Shown here piece by piece: positions 19,465 through 28,648 of a DNA stretch of 64,000 nt (position 1 is the stretch's first letter; each line of letters starts with the position of its first letter). A program made the translations under genes and the position numbers. The notes under the pieces are model-generated. The model was not told the origin of the DNA, did not search any database, and saw only the letters and a list, made by a program, of their open reading frames with translations. Source of the DNA: Pelomonas aquatica (GTDB lineage Bacteria > Pseudomonadota > Gammaproteobacteria > Burkholderiales > Burkholderiaceae_C); assembly GCF_026712205.1 (NCBI RefSeq), contig NZ_JAPPUW010000013.1, forward strand, positions 1-64,000. Reading direction: 5' to 3'.

Positions 19465-20951
19465 ACACCCCCGCCTACCAAGACCTGGTCGCGCGCCAGC
19501 GACGCCTGCACCACCTCGGCCACCTGCAGGCCATCGCGCAATGGGACCAGGCCGCCAACATGCCGGCCAAGGGCAACGAGGCGCGCAGCCTGGCCCTGGC
19601 CGAGATGGACGGCCTGCTGCACCAGCTCGCCACCGACCCCGCGCTGCCCGGCCTGCTGGACGCCGCCGCCACCGAGCCGCTGGACGACACCCAGCGCGCC
19701 AACCTGCGCGAGATCCGCCGCGCCTGGCGCGCCGCGAATGCGCTGCCGCAGGCGCTGGTGGAGGCCAAGAGCCTGGCCAACAACCGCTGCGAGCACGCCT
19801 GGCGCACGCAGCGCCCGGCCAACGACTGGGCCGGCTTCCTGCCCAATCTGCGCGAGGTGCTGAAGATCGCCCGCCAGGAGGCCGAATGCCTGTCGCAGAG
19901 CGCGGGGCTGTCGAAGTACGACGCGCTGCTGGACGTCTACGAGCCGGGCATGCGCAGCGCGGAGGTCGAGCGCGTGTTCGCGCCGCTGCGCCAATGGCTG
20001 CCGGGGCTGATCCGCGACGTCATCGCGAAGCAGTCGCGCGAGACCGTCATCGAACCGATCGGCCCCTTCCCCACCGCGGCGCAGAAGGCGCTCGGCCTGG
20101 ACGCGATGAAGCTGATGGGCTTCGACTTCGCGGCCGGCCGGCTGGACGAGAGCACCCATCCCTTCTGCGGCGGCGTGCCCGAGGACGTGCGCATGACGAC
20201 GCGCTACCGCGAGGACGACTTCCTGCCCAGCCTGATGGGCACCATCCACGAGACCGGCCACGGCCGCTACGAGCAGAACCTGCCGCGCGAGCTGCTCGGC
20301 CAGCCCATCGCCCGCGCACGCTCCATGGGCATCCACGAAAGCCAGAGCCTGAGCTTCGAGATGCAGCTGGGCAGCCACCCGGCCTTCGCCGCCCTGCTGG
20401 CGCCGCTGCTCGTGAAGCACTTCGGCGAACAGCCCGCCTTAGCGCCCGCCAACCTGCACAAGCTGCTGACGCGCGTGCAGCGCGGCTACATCCGCGTGGA
20501 TGCCGACGAGGTGAGCTACCCGGCCCACATCCTGCTGCGCTTCGACATCGAGCGCGCGCTGATCGAGGGCGAGGCCGAGGTGGAGGACATCCCGGCGCTG
20601 TGGGACGCGAAGATGGCCGAGCTGCTGGACCTCGACACGCGCGGCAACTTCAAGGACGGCCCCATGCAGGACGTGCACTGGGCCGCCGGCCTGTTCGGCT
20701 ACTTCCCCTGCTACACGCTGGGCGCGATGTACGCGGCGCAATGGTTCGCGGCGATGCGCGCCCAGCAGCCGCAGCTCGACGCGCAGATCGCCGGCGGTGA
20801 ACTCGGCGGCGTGTTCGGCTGGCTCGGCAGCAACATCTGGCAGGCCGCCAGCCGCTGGGAGACGCCGGAACTGGTCAGCCGCGCCAGCGGCGAGGCGCTG
20901 AACCCGGCGCACTTCGAGGCCCATCTGCGCGGCCGCTACCTGGGCGCTTGA
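19461..20951 (+). CDS. M32 family metallocarboxypeptidase
   Basis: This 496-residue zinc carboxypeptidase is of the thermostable carboxypeptidase Taq family. The zinc-binding HETGH motif is at His263-His267, and the further family blocks MGIHESQSL (glutamate ligand region), DADEVSYPAHILLRFDIE and DVHWAAGLFGYFPCYTLG all follow in order. It removes C-terminal residues from peptides in the cytoplasm; no signal peptide is present. Three in-frame ATGs occur at 19443, 19452 and 19461. I use 19461 because it forms an ATGA overlap with the preceding gene, indicating translational coupling. Confidence 0.92.
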   Translation: MNTPAYQDLVARQRRLHHLGHLQAIAQWDQAANMPAKGNEARSLALAEMDGLLHQLATDPALPGLLDAAATEPLDDTQRANLREIRRAWRAANALPQALVEAKSLANNRCEHAWRTQRPANDWAGFLPNLREVLKIARQEAECLSQSAGLSKYDALLDVYEPGMRSAEVERVFAPLRQWLPGLIRDVIAKQSRETVIEPIGPFPTAAQKALGLDAMKLMGFDFAAGRLDESTHPFCGGVPEDVRMTTRYREDDFLPSLMGTIHETGHGRYEQNLPRELLGQPIARARSMGIHESQSLSFEMQLGSHPAFAALLAPLLVKHFGEQPALAPANLHKLLTRVQRGYIRVDADEVSYPAHILLRFDIERALIEGEAEVEDIPALWDAKMAELLDLDTRGNFKDGPMQDVHWAAGLFGYFPCYTLGAMYAAQWFAAMRAQQPQLDAQIAGGELGGVFGWLGSNIWQAASRWETPELVSRASGEALNPAHFEAHLRGRYLGA

Positions 20952-20957
20952 AAGCAA

Positions 20958-20985
20958 GACGCCGAGGGGCGAACCCCTCGGCGTC
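20958..20985. terminator. Bidirectional terminator between convergent genes
   Basis: A perfect 12-bp stem, GACGCCGAGGGG (20958-20969) with CCCCTCGGCGTC (20974-20985), is capped by a CGAA tetraloop. It lies seven bases after the M32 stop and 23 bases past the stop of the convergent secreted protein gene. On the minus strand TTGCTTTC follows; the plus strand has no T-run. Confidence 0.75.
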
Positions 20986-21007
20986 GGTCACTCAGCAGGC
21001 CGGGCAA

Positions 21008-21607
21008 TCAGCCGGCGGTCTTGGCGCGGTGGATGCGCTTGCTCTGGTGGTTCTCGGCGCGCTGCACGCGCTGCTGCTCGCCGGCACCGACATGCCCGTC
21101 CGCCGCGGCATGCGCTTCGACACGATCCACATGGGCCTGCCCCTGCTCCAGGCGGGCCGCCTCATGCTGGGTCAGCGAACCCGTCTGCAGGCCGTTCTCG
21201 ATGCGCTTCTCCTGGTTCACGTTGCGCTGCACGTCGGCCTGCATGCGCTGGCTGGAGGCGGACAGCGGGTTGCCGTTGACGCCGTTGGTCTCGGCCGCCT
21301 TGATGTCGCGGCTGGCCTTGTTCTGCGCGGCGCGCAGCTGGCGGCGCTCGGCGGGGCTGAGCTTGCCATCCTTCATGTCCTTGGCCTGCAGCTTGTCGAC
21401 CTTGGCCTCGTCGCGCTCCAGCAGGCCGGCCTCACGCGTCGTGATCTTGCCGCTCTGCAGGCCGTTCTCGATGCGCTGCTGCTGGTTCACGTCGCGCTGC
21501 ACCGTGGTCTGCGCGGTGACGGGGGCGGCCGGCGCTGCGGGCGTCTGGGCCATGGCGGCACCAGTCAGCAGGGCAAGGGCGGCGGCGGCGATCAGGGAGG
21601 TCTTCAT
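21008..21607 (-). CDS. Secreted protein with two tandem repeats, function unknown
   Basis: A 199-residue protein has a Sec signal peptide (MKTSLIAAAALALLTGAAMA, cleavage about residue 20) and two homologous units. The first begins VQRDVNQQQRIENGLQSGKI and the second VQRNVNQEKRIENGLQTGSL, about 80-90 residues apart. Each is followed by a helix rich in E, D, K and R, and by a short turn (KDMKDGKLSPAE and AAADGHVGAGE) that recalls half of an EF-hand loop. It has no cysteines. I do not recognise a characterised family; it looks like an internal duplication of a small periplasmic helical domain. AAAGGA precedes the ATG by about nine bases. Confidence 0.78.
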   Translation of the reverse strand: MKTSLIAAAALALLTGAAMAQTPAAPAAPVTAQTTVQRDVNQQQRIENGLQSGKITTREAGLLERDEAKVDKLQAKDMKDGKLSPAERRQLRAAQNKASRDIKAAETNGVNGNPLSASSQRMQADVQRNVNQEKRIENGLQTGSLTQHEAARLEQGQAHVDRVEAHAAADGHVGAGEQQRVQRAENHQSKRIHRAKTAG

Positions 21608-21974
21608 TGGGAGGGTCCTTTCAGCGGTCAGCGACGGCTGGCCTGAGCAATCAACGCCGCGCCCCGCAACGGGTCGACCGACGCGCACACCGATCGGTGA
21701 GAGGAAGTAACCGGCCTGAAGGCTTGCCGACAGGCGCGCCGTGCGCGCAAAAAAAGGGGCCGCCTCACGAGAAGCGGCCCGCCAAACGATCTCTCCATCC
21801 AACCCACTGCGCTTCCCCGGCCCCCCGGCCTTCTCCGCGCGTGGCGCCCGGTCTTGTGTTCTCGGGCTCGGCCGCCGCAACTCGATTCGGCGACCGTGAA
21901 CGGATTCTGGGCATGCCGCCCCGCGCTGCCATCCCCGCAAGCCGAGGGGGCCTGCGGCGCCGGCGTGACAGGCG
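21608..21974. other. Gene-free stretch with one strong terminator
   Basis: This 367-base stretch holds the leader of the secreted repeat protein (minus strand, right of 21607) and the terminator at 21749-21780. I find no credible reading frame or RNA gene; short frames here lack ribosome sites and family features. Base composition stays GC-rich throughout. Confidence 0.6.
21749..21780 (-). terminator. Strong intrinsic terminator ending the lpxC transcript
   Basis: On the minus strand GGGCCGC (21780-21774) pairs with GCGGCCC (21763-21757), then CTTTTTTT (21756-21749) follows. It is the first intrinsic terminator downstream of lpxC and the small membrane protein gene. Confidence 0.88.
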
Positions 21975-22160
21975 TCACAGCAGCAGCGCCAGCCGCTCCA
22001 GGATCAGCGCGCCGAAGAAGGCCAGCCCGGCCACCAGCGTCCACTTGACGATGACGAGGCCCCGCCGCCGCCAGCGCGCCTGGCCGGTCGCGATGGAGAA
22101 GGCGAAGCAGACGACGGCGGAGAACAGCAGCAGGCCGATGAGGAGGCGGGCGATCACCAT
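21975..22160 (-). CDS. Small two-helix membrane protein, function unknown
   Basis: This 61-residue protein is mostly hydrophobic: helix one is about 2-23 ([20 protein letters not shown]), then a basic loop QARWRRRG, then helix two about 35-58. The positive loop between the helices predicts both termini outside the cytoplasm. Its ATG lies seven bases inside the 3' end of lpxC, so translation is probably coupled to LpxC synthesis. I do not know a named family. Placement directly after the committed lipid A enzyme and before a terminator makes it part of the same transcript. Confidence 0.72.
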   Translation of the reverse strand: MVIARLLIGLLLFSAVVCFAFSIATGQARWRRRGLVIVKWTLVAGLAFFGALILERLALLL

Positions 22161-23089
22161 GCCGGCGCCAGCTCCGCAAAGCCCTTGGGCGCCTCGCGCT
22201 CGTCGCCGAAGCTGACCACCTCGTAGGCCGACTCGTCGGCCAGCAGCGCGCGCAGCAGCTTGTTGTTCAGCGCGTGGCCACCCTTGAAGGAGGTGTAGGC
22301 GGCCATCAGCGGCATGCCGGCGACCTGCATGTCGCCGATGGCGTCGAGGATCTTGTGCTTCACGAACTCGTCGTCGTAGCGCAGGCCGTCGGCGTTCAGC
22401 ACCTTGTAGTCGTCGACGACGATGGCGTTGTCCATGGAGCCGCCCAGCGTCAGGCCGCGCGAACGCATCAGGTCGATGTCAGCCGTCATGCCGAAGGTGC
22501 GCGCGCGGGCGATCTCCTTCTTGTAAAGCCCTGAGCCCATGTCGAAGACGAAGCGGCTGCCGGTGGCGGCCACGGCCGGGTTGTCGAACTCGATCTCGAA
22601 GCTCAGCGTGTAGCCGTGGTGGGGCTCCAGCCGCGCCCACATCAGCTTCTTGCCCTCGCCCTGGCGCACCTCGACGGGCCTGTTCACCTTCAGGAAGCGC
22701 TTGGGCGCGTCCTGCATGACGATGCCGGCCGACTGCAGCAGGAAGACGAAGGCGGCGGCCGAGCCGTCCAGCACGGGCACCTCGTCGGCATTGATGTCGA
22801 TGACGAGGTTGTCCAGGCCCAGGCCCGCGCAGGCGGACAGCAGATGCTCGATGGTCTGCACCTTGGGGCCGCCCGGGTCGCCCGCCGGGCTGATGGTGGT
22901 GGCCATGCGCGTGTCGCTGACCGACATGACGCCGACCGGGATGTCCACCGGCGGGCAGAGGTCCACGCGGCGGAAGACGATGCCGGTGTCCGGCGGCGCG
23001 GGGCGCAGCGTCAGCTCGACCTTCTGGCCGCTGTGGATGCCGACGCCGACGGCACGCGTGATGGACTTCAGGGTGCGTTGCTTGAGCAT
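22154..23089 (-). CDS. lpxC: UDP-3-O-acyl-N-acetylglucosamine deacetylase LpxC
   Basis: LpxC is the zinc-dependent deacetylase that commits UDP-GlcNAc to lipid A synthesis. The 311-residue protein has [10 protein letters not shown]...[18 protein letters not shown] at the N terminus and zinc ligand His82 in [20 protein letters not shown], about two-thirds along, holds the other zinc histidine and aspartate. GGHALNN holds the catalytic histidine. Length and motifs are normal. It sits at the end of the dcw region, as in many Gram-negatives, but a sensor kinase gene lies between it and ftsZ. The kinase stop is only 17 bases upstream. Confidence 0.97.
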   Translation of the reverse strand: MLKQRTLKSITRAVGVGIHSGQKVELTLRPAPPDTGIVFRRVDLCPPVDIPVGVMSVSDTRMATTISPAGDPGGPKVQTIEHLLSACAGLGLDNLVIDINADEVPVLDGSAAAFVFLLQSAGIVMQDAPKRFLKVNRPVEVRQGEGKKLMWARLEPHHGYTLSFEIEFDNPAVAATGSRFVFDMGSGLYKKEIARARTFGMTADIDLMRSRGLTLGGSMDNAIVVDDYKVLNADGLRYDDEFVKHKILDAIGDMQVAGMPLMAAYTSFKGGHALNNKLLRALLADESAYEVVSFGDEREAPKGFAELAPAW

Positions 23090-23106
23090 GCCCCGATTGT
23101 CCCGGA

Positions 23107-25074
23107 TCAGGCCTGAGCCTTGCGCTCCACGGGCAATCGCAAGGACAGCCGCGTGCCCAGGCCGGGCGTGGAGTCGATGCGCAGCTTGCCGCCCAGGTGC
23201 TGGGCGCGCTTGATCTGGCTCTTCAGGCCACGGCCGTGCTGCACGTTCTGCAGCTCGAAGCCGGCGCCGTCGTCCTCGACGCGGATCTCGACATAGCTGC
23301 CGTGATGGCGCGTGACCATGCGCACGCGACTGGCGTTGGCGTGCTTGACGACATTGTTCAGCGCCTCCTGCATCAGGCGCAGCACGTGCAGCGCGTCGGG
23401 CGGCTCCAGCCAGTCCAGCGGCGGCAGGTCCTGCACGTCCCACTCCAGCTTCAGCCCGCCGACCTGCAGGCGCTTGCCCAGTCGGTAGCGCATCGTCGCC
23501 AGCAGCGAAACCAGGTCGTGGCCCACCGGCTCCAGCGAATCGATGACCAGGCGCAGGTCGTCCACGCATTCGCGCAGCACCTCCACGCACTGCTCGTGCG
23601 ACATGCTGCCCTGCTCCATCGCGACCAGGGCCGACAGCAGCGAGGAGCCCAGGCCGTCATGCATGTCCGCCATGATGCGCTGGCGCTCCAGCAGCAGGGC
23701 CTGCTGGCGCTCGGCCTCGCGCAGCTGCGCGTTCTGTGCCTGCAGCACGGAGACCTGCTCGTCCAGGTTCTCCTGCAGCTGGCTGTTCTCGGCCTGGAAC
23801 TGCTCGACCGCGCCGACATAGCGGCGCTGCACCGCGTACAGGAAGCTGACCATGACGGTCAGCGTCGCGAACGGCATCAGGAAGACATGCTCGGGCCAGG
23901 CCCAGCCGGCCAGCACGGCCAGGTCGTGGGCACCGAGCACGACGCCGCAGACCAGGGCCAGGGCCATGACGCGCAGTTCGGGGCGGCGCTCGCGCCAGGC
24001 CAGCCGGCAGACCCAGGCCACGCCGACGGCGGCGACCGCGGCCGTCACCGCGTACTGCAGCACCACCATGTCGAGCCGGCGCAGCCACAGCGGCATGCTG
24101 AACAGGCTGACGAGCAGCACGCTGCCGAGCAGCACGCGCTCCAGCCGGGGTGCGCGCCGGCTCGCGAAGCGCAGTGCGAACAGCAGCGCCGTCAGCATGA
24201 CCCAGGCCATGGACGCATGCGTGGCCCACCAGAACCAGTCCTGCCCCCAAGGCGACTCCGGCAGGCCGGCGTAGTAGTGCAGGCAGCGCACCATCCAGGC
24301 CGCGGCGCTCGCCGCGAACAAGCCGTAGATGGCCTCGCCCGGGCGGCGCAGCCACAGCATCAACGCGAACAGGCCCAGCACTGCCAGCGTCAGGCTGACG
24401 GCCTGCGGCAGGGCGGTCTGAAGCCGCAGCCGCCACTGCCAGCGCTTCTCGAGCACATCGCGCGGGCCGACCCAGATGCGCGACACGGCGTGGTAGCTGC
24501 CGGCCGGCACCGGCAGCGCGACGACGAGCTCCAGCCCGCGCTCGCCCGCGCCGGGCAGCGGCAGCCACAGCGGCCGGATCCACTGCTCGCGCTCGGCGTG
24601 CCGGTTGTCGAGCAGCAACTGCCAGCCCGGGCCGTGACGCGCCAGCACCGCGGCCGACAGCGTGGCCAGGCGCGGCAGGTAGAGGGCCAGCGGCTCGTCG
24701 GCACCGGGCGGGATGCGCAGCCGGTACCAGCGCATCTGATACCCGGCCGCGTCGCCGACCAGGGCCGCGCCGGGGCGGGCCTGCACGTCGGGCAGGACCA
24801 CAGGCCGCCAGGCCGTGCCGGCCTCGGGCGGCAGCAGTTCGGGCGGCAGCGTGAGTTGGTCGCCGCCAGACACCGTCTGGTGACGCAGCGCGGCCCACCA
24901 GGCCTCGAGCTGGGCCGGCGTCCAGGCGCTGGCCGCGAGCTCGGTGGGAGCCGCATCGTCGGCGGCGATGCCGGAACTCGGCTGGGGCAGACGCTGGGCC
25001 TGGGCCGGCATGCCGACTGCCAGCGCCAGCAGCAACAACAACCAGCCGCGCAGCAGGACGCGCAGCTCAGGCAT
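23107..25074 (-). CDS. Membrane sensor histidine kinase, NarL-type (HisKA_3)
   Basis: This 655-residue kinase has a signal peptide (to about residue 26), then a periplasmic beta-rich region up to about 210 that resembles a 7TMR-DISM extracellular domain. Seven or so membrane segments follow (about 220-400), then a coiled coil (about 410-455), and a HisKA_3 dimerisation domain with the phospho-acceptor in [13 protein letters not shown]. The HATPase has [16 protein letters not shown] and DDGAGFE. No response regulator is adjacent, so its partner is elsewhere. The gene follows the ftsZ terminator and ends 17 bases before lpxC, so kinase and lpxC are probably on one transcript. The signal sensed is unknown. 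Confidence 0.85.
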   Translation of the reverse strand: MPELRVLLRGWLLLLLALAVGMPAQAQRLPQPSSGIAADDAAPTELAASAWTPAQLEAWWAALRHQTVSGGDQLTLPPELLPPEAGTAWRPVVLPDVQARPGAALVGDAAGYQMRWYRLRIPPGADEPLALYLPRLATLSAAVLARHGPGWQLLLDNRHAEREQWIRPLWLPLPGAGERGLELVVALPVPAGSYHAVSRIWVGPRDVLEKRWQWRLRLQTALPQAVSLTLAVLGLFALMLWLRRPGEAIYGLFAASAAAWMVRCLHYYAGLPESPWGQDWFWWATHASMAWVMLTALLFALRFASRRAPRLERVLLGSVLLVSLFSMPLWLRRLDMVVLQYAVTAAVAAVGVAWVCRLAWRERRPELRVMALALVCGVVLGAHDLAVLAGWAWPEHVFLMPFATLTVMVSFLYAVQRRYVGAVEQFQAENSQLQENLDEQVSVLQAQNAQLREAERQQALLLERQRIMADMHDGLGSSLLSALVAMEQGSMSHEQCVEVLRECVDDLRLVIDSLEPVGHDLVSLLATMRYRLGKRLQVGGLKLEWDVQDLPPLDWLEPPDALHVLRLMQEALNNVVKHANASRVRMVTRHHGSYVEIRVEDDGAGFELQNVQHGRGLKSQIKRAQHLGGKLRIDSTPGLGTRLSLRLPVERKAQA

Positions 25075-25123
25075 CCCGGCTATTTCTGGGCATGGACATG
25101 GGGCGCCAGCATACGCGCGCGCC

Positions 25124-25158
25124 GGAAAGCAAAAGAGCGAGCCTGTCGCTCGCTCTTT
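25124..25158 (-). terminator. Intrinsic terminator at the end of ftsZ
   Basis: An 11-bp perfect stem, AAAGAGCGAGC (25132-25142) with GCTCGCTCTTT (25148-25158), has a five-base loop. On the minus strand it is followed by TTTTGCTTTCC. A second 9-bp hairpin (25215-25223 with 25229-25237) lies between it and the ftsZ stop. Confidence 0.82.
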
Positions 25159-25248
25159 GCGTGGCCTGCCTCGTGTCTGGCCGCCTGCATGCGGCCGGCC
25201 CTTCGGCAGGCGTCGGGCAAGACGCAGGGTCTTGCCCTTGGTCCTGCC

Positions 25249-26490
25249 TCAGTCAGCCTGCTTGCGCAGGAAGGCCGGGATCTCGATCTCGTCCATGCCG
25301 TTGGACGACAGCGCCTCGACCTTGGCGGCCGCGCTGCCCGAACGGCCATGGCGCCAGACGCTGGGCACGTTGGCGTTCGCGAAATCGCCCAGGCCCAGGC
25401 CGACATTGGCCTGCTGGGCCGTGGCGACCGGCGCGGCCATGGCCACGGCCTGCGTCAGCACGGGCATGCCGTCGGTGCCGTTGCGCACGACGGCCTGCGT
25501 CTGCACGACCTGCAGCGGCGCCTGCTGGCGGGCGCGGCCGGCGGTCAGGCCGGTGGCGATGACGGTCACGCGCAGCGCGTCGCCCAGGGTCTCGTCGTAG
25601 GCCGTGCCGAAGATGACGTGGGCGTCTTCCGAGGCGTAGCGCTTGATCGCGTTCATCGCGTTGCGCGACTCGCTGAGCTTGAAGTTGCTGCGGCCCGCGG
25701 CGATCAGCACCAGCACGCCGCGCGCGCCGGACAGGTCGATGCCCTCCAGCAGCGGGCAGGCCACGGCGGCCTCGGCGGCCTTGGCGGCGCGGTCCGGGCC
25801 GGTGGCCTGGGCCGTGCCCATCATCGCCTTGCCGGGCTCGCTCATCACCGTCTTCACGTCCTCGAAGTCGACGTTGACGAGGCCGGGGATGTGGATGATG
25901 TCGGAAATGCCGCCAACGGCGTTCTTCAGCACGTCATTGGCGTGCGCAAAGGCCTGGTCCTGCGTGACGTCGTCGCCCAGCACGTCGAGCAGCTTGTCGT
26001 TCAGCACGACGATCAGCGAGTCGACATTGGCCTCCAGCTCGGCCAGGCCGGCATCGGCCGCCTTGGCGCGGCGGCCGCCTTCGAATTCGAAGGGTTTGGT
26101 GACGACGCCGACGGTCAGGATGCCCATTTCCTTGGCGACGCGGGCAATCACCGGCGCGGCGCCCGTGCCGGTACCGCCGCCCATGCCGGCGGTGATGAAC
26201 AGCATATTGGCGCCGGCGATGGATTCGCGGATGCGGTTTTCGGCTTCCTCGGCGGCGGCCTTGCCCATTTCGGGTTTGGCGCCGGCGCCCAGGCCGGTGG
26301 AGCCGAGTTGCAGCAATTGGTCGGCCTTGGAGCGGTTGAGGGCCTGCGCGTCGGTATTCGCGCAGATGAATTCAACGCCTTGAACGCCCTGGGCGATCAT
26401 GTGGTCCACGGCATTGCCGCCGCCGCCACCGACCCCGATCACCTTGATTTGGGTGCCTTGGTCAAACTCTTCGATCATCTCGATGGGCAT
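25249..26490 (-). CDS. ftsZ: Cell division protein FtsZ
   Basis: FtsZ is the tubulin-like GTPase that forms the Z ring. The 413-residue protein starts MPIEMIEEFDQGTQIKVIGV, with the GGGGGNAV loop at 21-28 and the tubulin signature GMGGGTGTGAAPV near 105-117. After a variable linker it ends in EIEIPAFLRKQAD, the conserved C-terminal peptide that binds FtsA and ZipA. AGGAGG precedes the ATG at 26490 by seven bases, the strongest ribosome site in the cluster, fitting high expression. The 92-base gap to ftsA contains a perfect dyad (26511-26525). Confidence 0.98.
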   Translation of the reverse strand: MPIEMIEEFDQGTQIKVIGVGGGGGNAVDHMIAQGVQGVEFICANTDAQALNRSKADQLLQLGSTGLGAGAKPEMGKAAAEEAENRIRESIAGANMLFITAGMGGGTGTGAAPVIARVAKEMGILTVGVVTKPFEFEGGRRAKAADAGLAELEANVDSLIVVLNDKLLDVLGDDVTQDQAFAHANDVLKNAVGGISDIIHIPGLVNVDFEDVKTVMSEPGKAMMGTAQATGPDRAAKAAEAAVACPLLEGIDLSGARGVLVLIAAGRSNFKLSESRNAMNAIKRYASEDAHVIFGTAYDETLGDALRVTVIATGLTAGRARQQAPLQVVQTQAVVRNGTDGMPVLTQAVAMAAPVATAQQANVGLGLGDFANANVPSVWRHGRSGSAAAKVEALSSNGMDEIEIPAFLRKQAD

Positions 26491-26510
26491 ATCAAACCTC
26501 CTACTGCAAT

Positions 26511-26525
26511 TGTGCCCTGGGCACA
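26511..26525 (-). promoter_or_regulatory. Dyad symmetry in the ftsZ leader
   Basis: TGTGCCC-T-GGGCACA is a perfect inverted repeat with seven-base arms, 20 bases before the ftsZ start codon. It sits in the only comparatively AT-rich gap between ftsA and ftsZ. It may be an operator or a short RNA hairpin that tunes ftsZ translation; which one is not decidable here. Confidence 0.45.
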
Positions 26526-26582
26526 TGAATGTTGACTAGTTGCTGAAACAAATTTTTCGTCGTCGGTGTTGGTTTTGGGGGG

Positions 26583-27812
26583 TCAGAAATTCCCCATGAA
26601 CCAATCCTTGACCCGGCCGAGCAGGGTTTGCACCGAGCCGGCCTGCTGCGCCGCCTTGAAACCCCGGCTGCGCGACAGCCGGGCTTCTTCGAGCAGGCCC
26701 ATGACGGTGGCCGATCGCGGGTTGGCGACCATGTCGTAAAGAGCCCCGGAATAGGTCGGCAGGCCGCGGCGGACGGGTTTCAGAAAAATGTCCTCGGCGA
26801 GTTCCACCATGCCCGGCATGACGGCCGAGCCGCCGGTCAGCACGATGCCGGAGGACAGCAATTCCTCATACCCGCTCTCGCGAATGACCTGGTGCACCAG
26901 CGAAAAGATTTCCTCGACGCGCGGCTCGATGACGCCGGCCAGCGCCTGCTTGGACAGCATGCGCGGGCTGCGGTCGCCCAGGCCGGGCACCTCCACCTGG
27001 TCGGACGGGTCGGCCAGCAGCTGCTTGGCGACGCCATACTCGACCTTGATTTCCTCGGCATCCTTGGTCGGCGTGCGCAGCGCCATCGCGATATCGCTGG
27101 TGATCAGGTCGCCGGCGATCGGGATGACGGCGGTATGGCGGATGGAGCCGCCGGTGAATATCGCGACATCGGTCGTGCCGGCGCCGATATCCACCAGCGC
27201 AACCCCCAGGTCGCGCTCGTCGGCGGTCAGGGCGGCATGGCTGGAGGCGCTCGGGTTCAAAACCAGCTGGTCGACCTCCAAACCACAGCGGCGCACGCAT
27301 TTGACGATGTTCTCGGCGGCACTTTGGGCGCCGGTCACGATATGGACCTTGACCTCCAGCCGGCCGCCGCTCATGCCGATGGGTTCCTTGACCTCGTGGC
27401 CGTCGATGACGAATTCCTGCGGCTCGACCAGCAGCAGGCGCTGGTCGTTTGGGATATTGATGGCCTTGGCGGTTTCGACGACCCGGGTCACGTCGACCGG
27501 CGTGACCTCCTTGTCGCGCACGATGACCATGCCGGTGGAGTTCTGGCCGCGGATATGGCTGCCGGTAATCCCCGTGTAAACCCTGGATATTTTGCAGTCG
27601 GCCATCATTTCGGCCTCTTTCAGGGCCTGCTGGATGGACTGCACGGTGGCGTCGATATTGACGACGACGCCGCGCTTCAAGCCATGCGACGGCGCCACGC
27701 CGAGGCCGGCGATACGCAATTCCCCCCCCGGCAAAACCTCGGCCACGACGGCCATGATCTTGGCGGTTCCGATATCCAAGCCGACGACCAGATCCTTGTA
27801 TTCCTTGGCCAT
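26583..27812 (-). CDS. ftsA: Cell division protein FtsA
   Basis: FtsA is the actin-like protein that anchors FtsZ to the membrane and recruits later division proteins. It has 409 residues, with VVGLDIGTAKIMAVVAEV (phosphate 1), the 1C subdomain around 80-165, VDIGAGTTDVAIFTGGSI (phosphate 2), SGIVLTGGSAVMPG (adenosine), and the C-terminal amphipathic membrane helix LLGRVKDWFMGNF. The ATG at 27812 is used: GAGGA lies nine bases upstream. The frame could also begin at TTG 27824, but that would place the start inside the ribosome site. The start is eight bases after the ftsQ stop. Confidence 0.97.
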   Translation of the reverse strand: MAKEYKDLVVGLDIGTAKIMAVVAEVLPGGELRIAGLGVAPSHGLKRGVVVNIDATVQSIQQALKEAEMMADCKISRVYTGITGSHIRGQNSTGMVIVRDKEVTPVDVTRVVETAKAINIPNDQRLLLVEPQEFVIDGHEVKEPIGMSGGRLEVKVHIVTGAQSAAENIVKCVRRCGLEVDQLVLNPSASSHAALTADERDLGVALVDIGAGTTDVAIFTGGSIRHTAVIPIAGDLITSDIAMALRTPTKDAEEIKVEYGVAKQLLADPSDQVEVPGLGDRSPRMLSKQALAGVIEPRVEEIFSLVHQVIRESGYEELLSSGIVLTGGSAVMPGMVELAEDIFLKPVRRGLPTYSGALYDMVANPRSATVMGLLEEARLSRSRGFKAAQQAGSVQTLLGRVKDWFMGNF

Positions 27813-27820
27813 GTCCGTCC

Positions 27821-28648
27821 TCAACGCTTTCTATTTACGGGTTTACCCGGAATCTGTGTCGTCACGCCGCGCAGCCTGACCGCATAGCCGTCGGCGTGGC
27901 GCAGGTCGGCCGCGAGCAGCGGGCCGCGGTATTGCGCCGTGACCTGGGTGATGGAGCGGGCGAAGCGGCCGAAGCGCTCGGCGACTTCCGGCAAGCTGCC
28001 CCGGCCCAGCTCGATGACGGCACCGCTGCCGAAGGTCGCGCGCCATGAGCCGCGGCCGGACAGGTCCAGCCTTTCGATGCTTTCGCCCAGCTTCTCAGCG
28101 GCGGGCTGCAGCGCCCGCCACATCTGCAGCATCGGGCCGGCCGCGTTGGGCGGGCCGGCAAGCACGGGCAGGTCCTCGTCCTCGACGTCGCCGAGATTGG
28201 CCTGGAAGACCTCGCCGAAGCTGTTGACCAGGGCCGGCTCGGCGCTGGCCTCGCTGGCCGAGTCGGCGCTGTCGGTGCGCGCCTCCCAGTAGGCGGCGGC
28301 GCGGTGCTCTTCCAGCTTGACCTTGAGCCGCATCGGCCAGACGCGCTGCAGCTGCGCGTGGCGCACCCAGGGCACGGCCTCGAAGGCGGCGCGGCCGTCC
28401 TTCAGGTTCATGCTGAGGAAGGAGCCCTTCAGCCGCGGCAGCGCATTGGCGCGCAGCGACGCGACGCTGTTGCGGCTGACATCGCCGTCGACCTGGATGG
28501 CGCGGAAGTTGAACACCGGCAGCCGCACCGCCCAGCGCAGCAGGCCCCAGGCCGCCGTCGCCAGCAGCGCGGCGACGAGCAGCGCCGACACCGCGTTCAT
28601 CAGGCGGACGTCGGGGGGCATTGCGACGGTGGCGACGGCAGAGTTCAC
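27821..28648 (-). CDS. ftsQ: Cell division protein FtsQ
   Basis: FtsQ is the bitopic divisome protein that recruits FtsB and FtsL. The 275-residue protein has a short cytoplasmic part, one membrane helix at about 19-38 ([21 protein letters not shown]), a POTRA domain ([20 protein letters not shown] onward) and the FtsQ beta domain ending [17 protein letters not shown] place the start at GTG 28648, which overlaps the ddl stop as GTGA with GGACGG upstream. The same overlap type starts ftsW and murF. A later ATG at 28588 would leave almost no cytoplasmic segment. Confidence 0.94.
   Translation of the reverse strand: MNSAVATVAMPPDVRLMNAVSALLVAALLATAAWGLLRWAVRLPVFNFRAIQVDGDVSRNSVASLRANALPRLKGSFLSMNLKDGRAAFEAVPWVRHAQLQRVWPMRLKVKLEEHRAAAYWEARTDSADSASEASAEPALVNSFGEVFQANLGDVEDEDLPVLAGPPNAAGPMLQMWRALQPAAEKLGESIERLDLSGRGSWRATFGSGAVIELGRGSLPEVAERFGRFARSITQVTAQYRGPLLAADLRHADGYAVRLRGVTTQIPGKPVNRKR

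Noticed and set aside
25210-25224. The 15-base string GCGTCGGGCAAGACG also present near 49930-49944
   Set aside because: Both lie near terminators, but a shared 15-mer is expected by chance in 64 kb of skewed composition, and the flanks do not match.
23197-26535. 1112-codon open frame on the plus strand opposite the kinase, terminator and ftsZ
   Set aside because: It spans two unrelated, well-identified genes and a terminator on the other strand, has Gln/His/Arg-rich low-complexity translation and no ribosome site.
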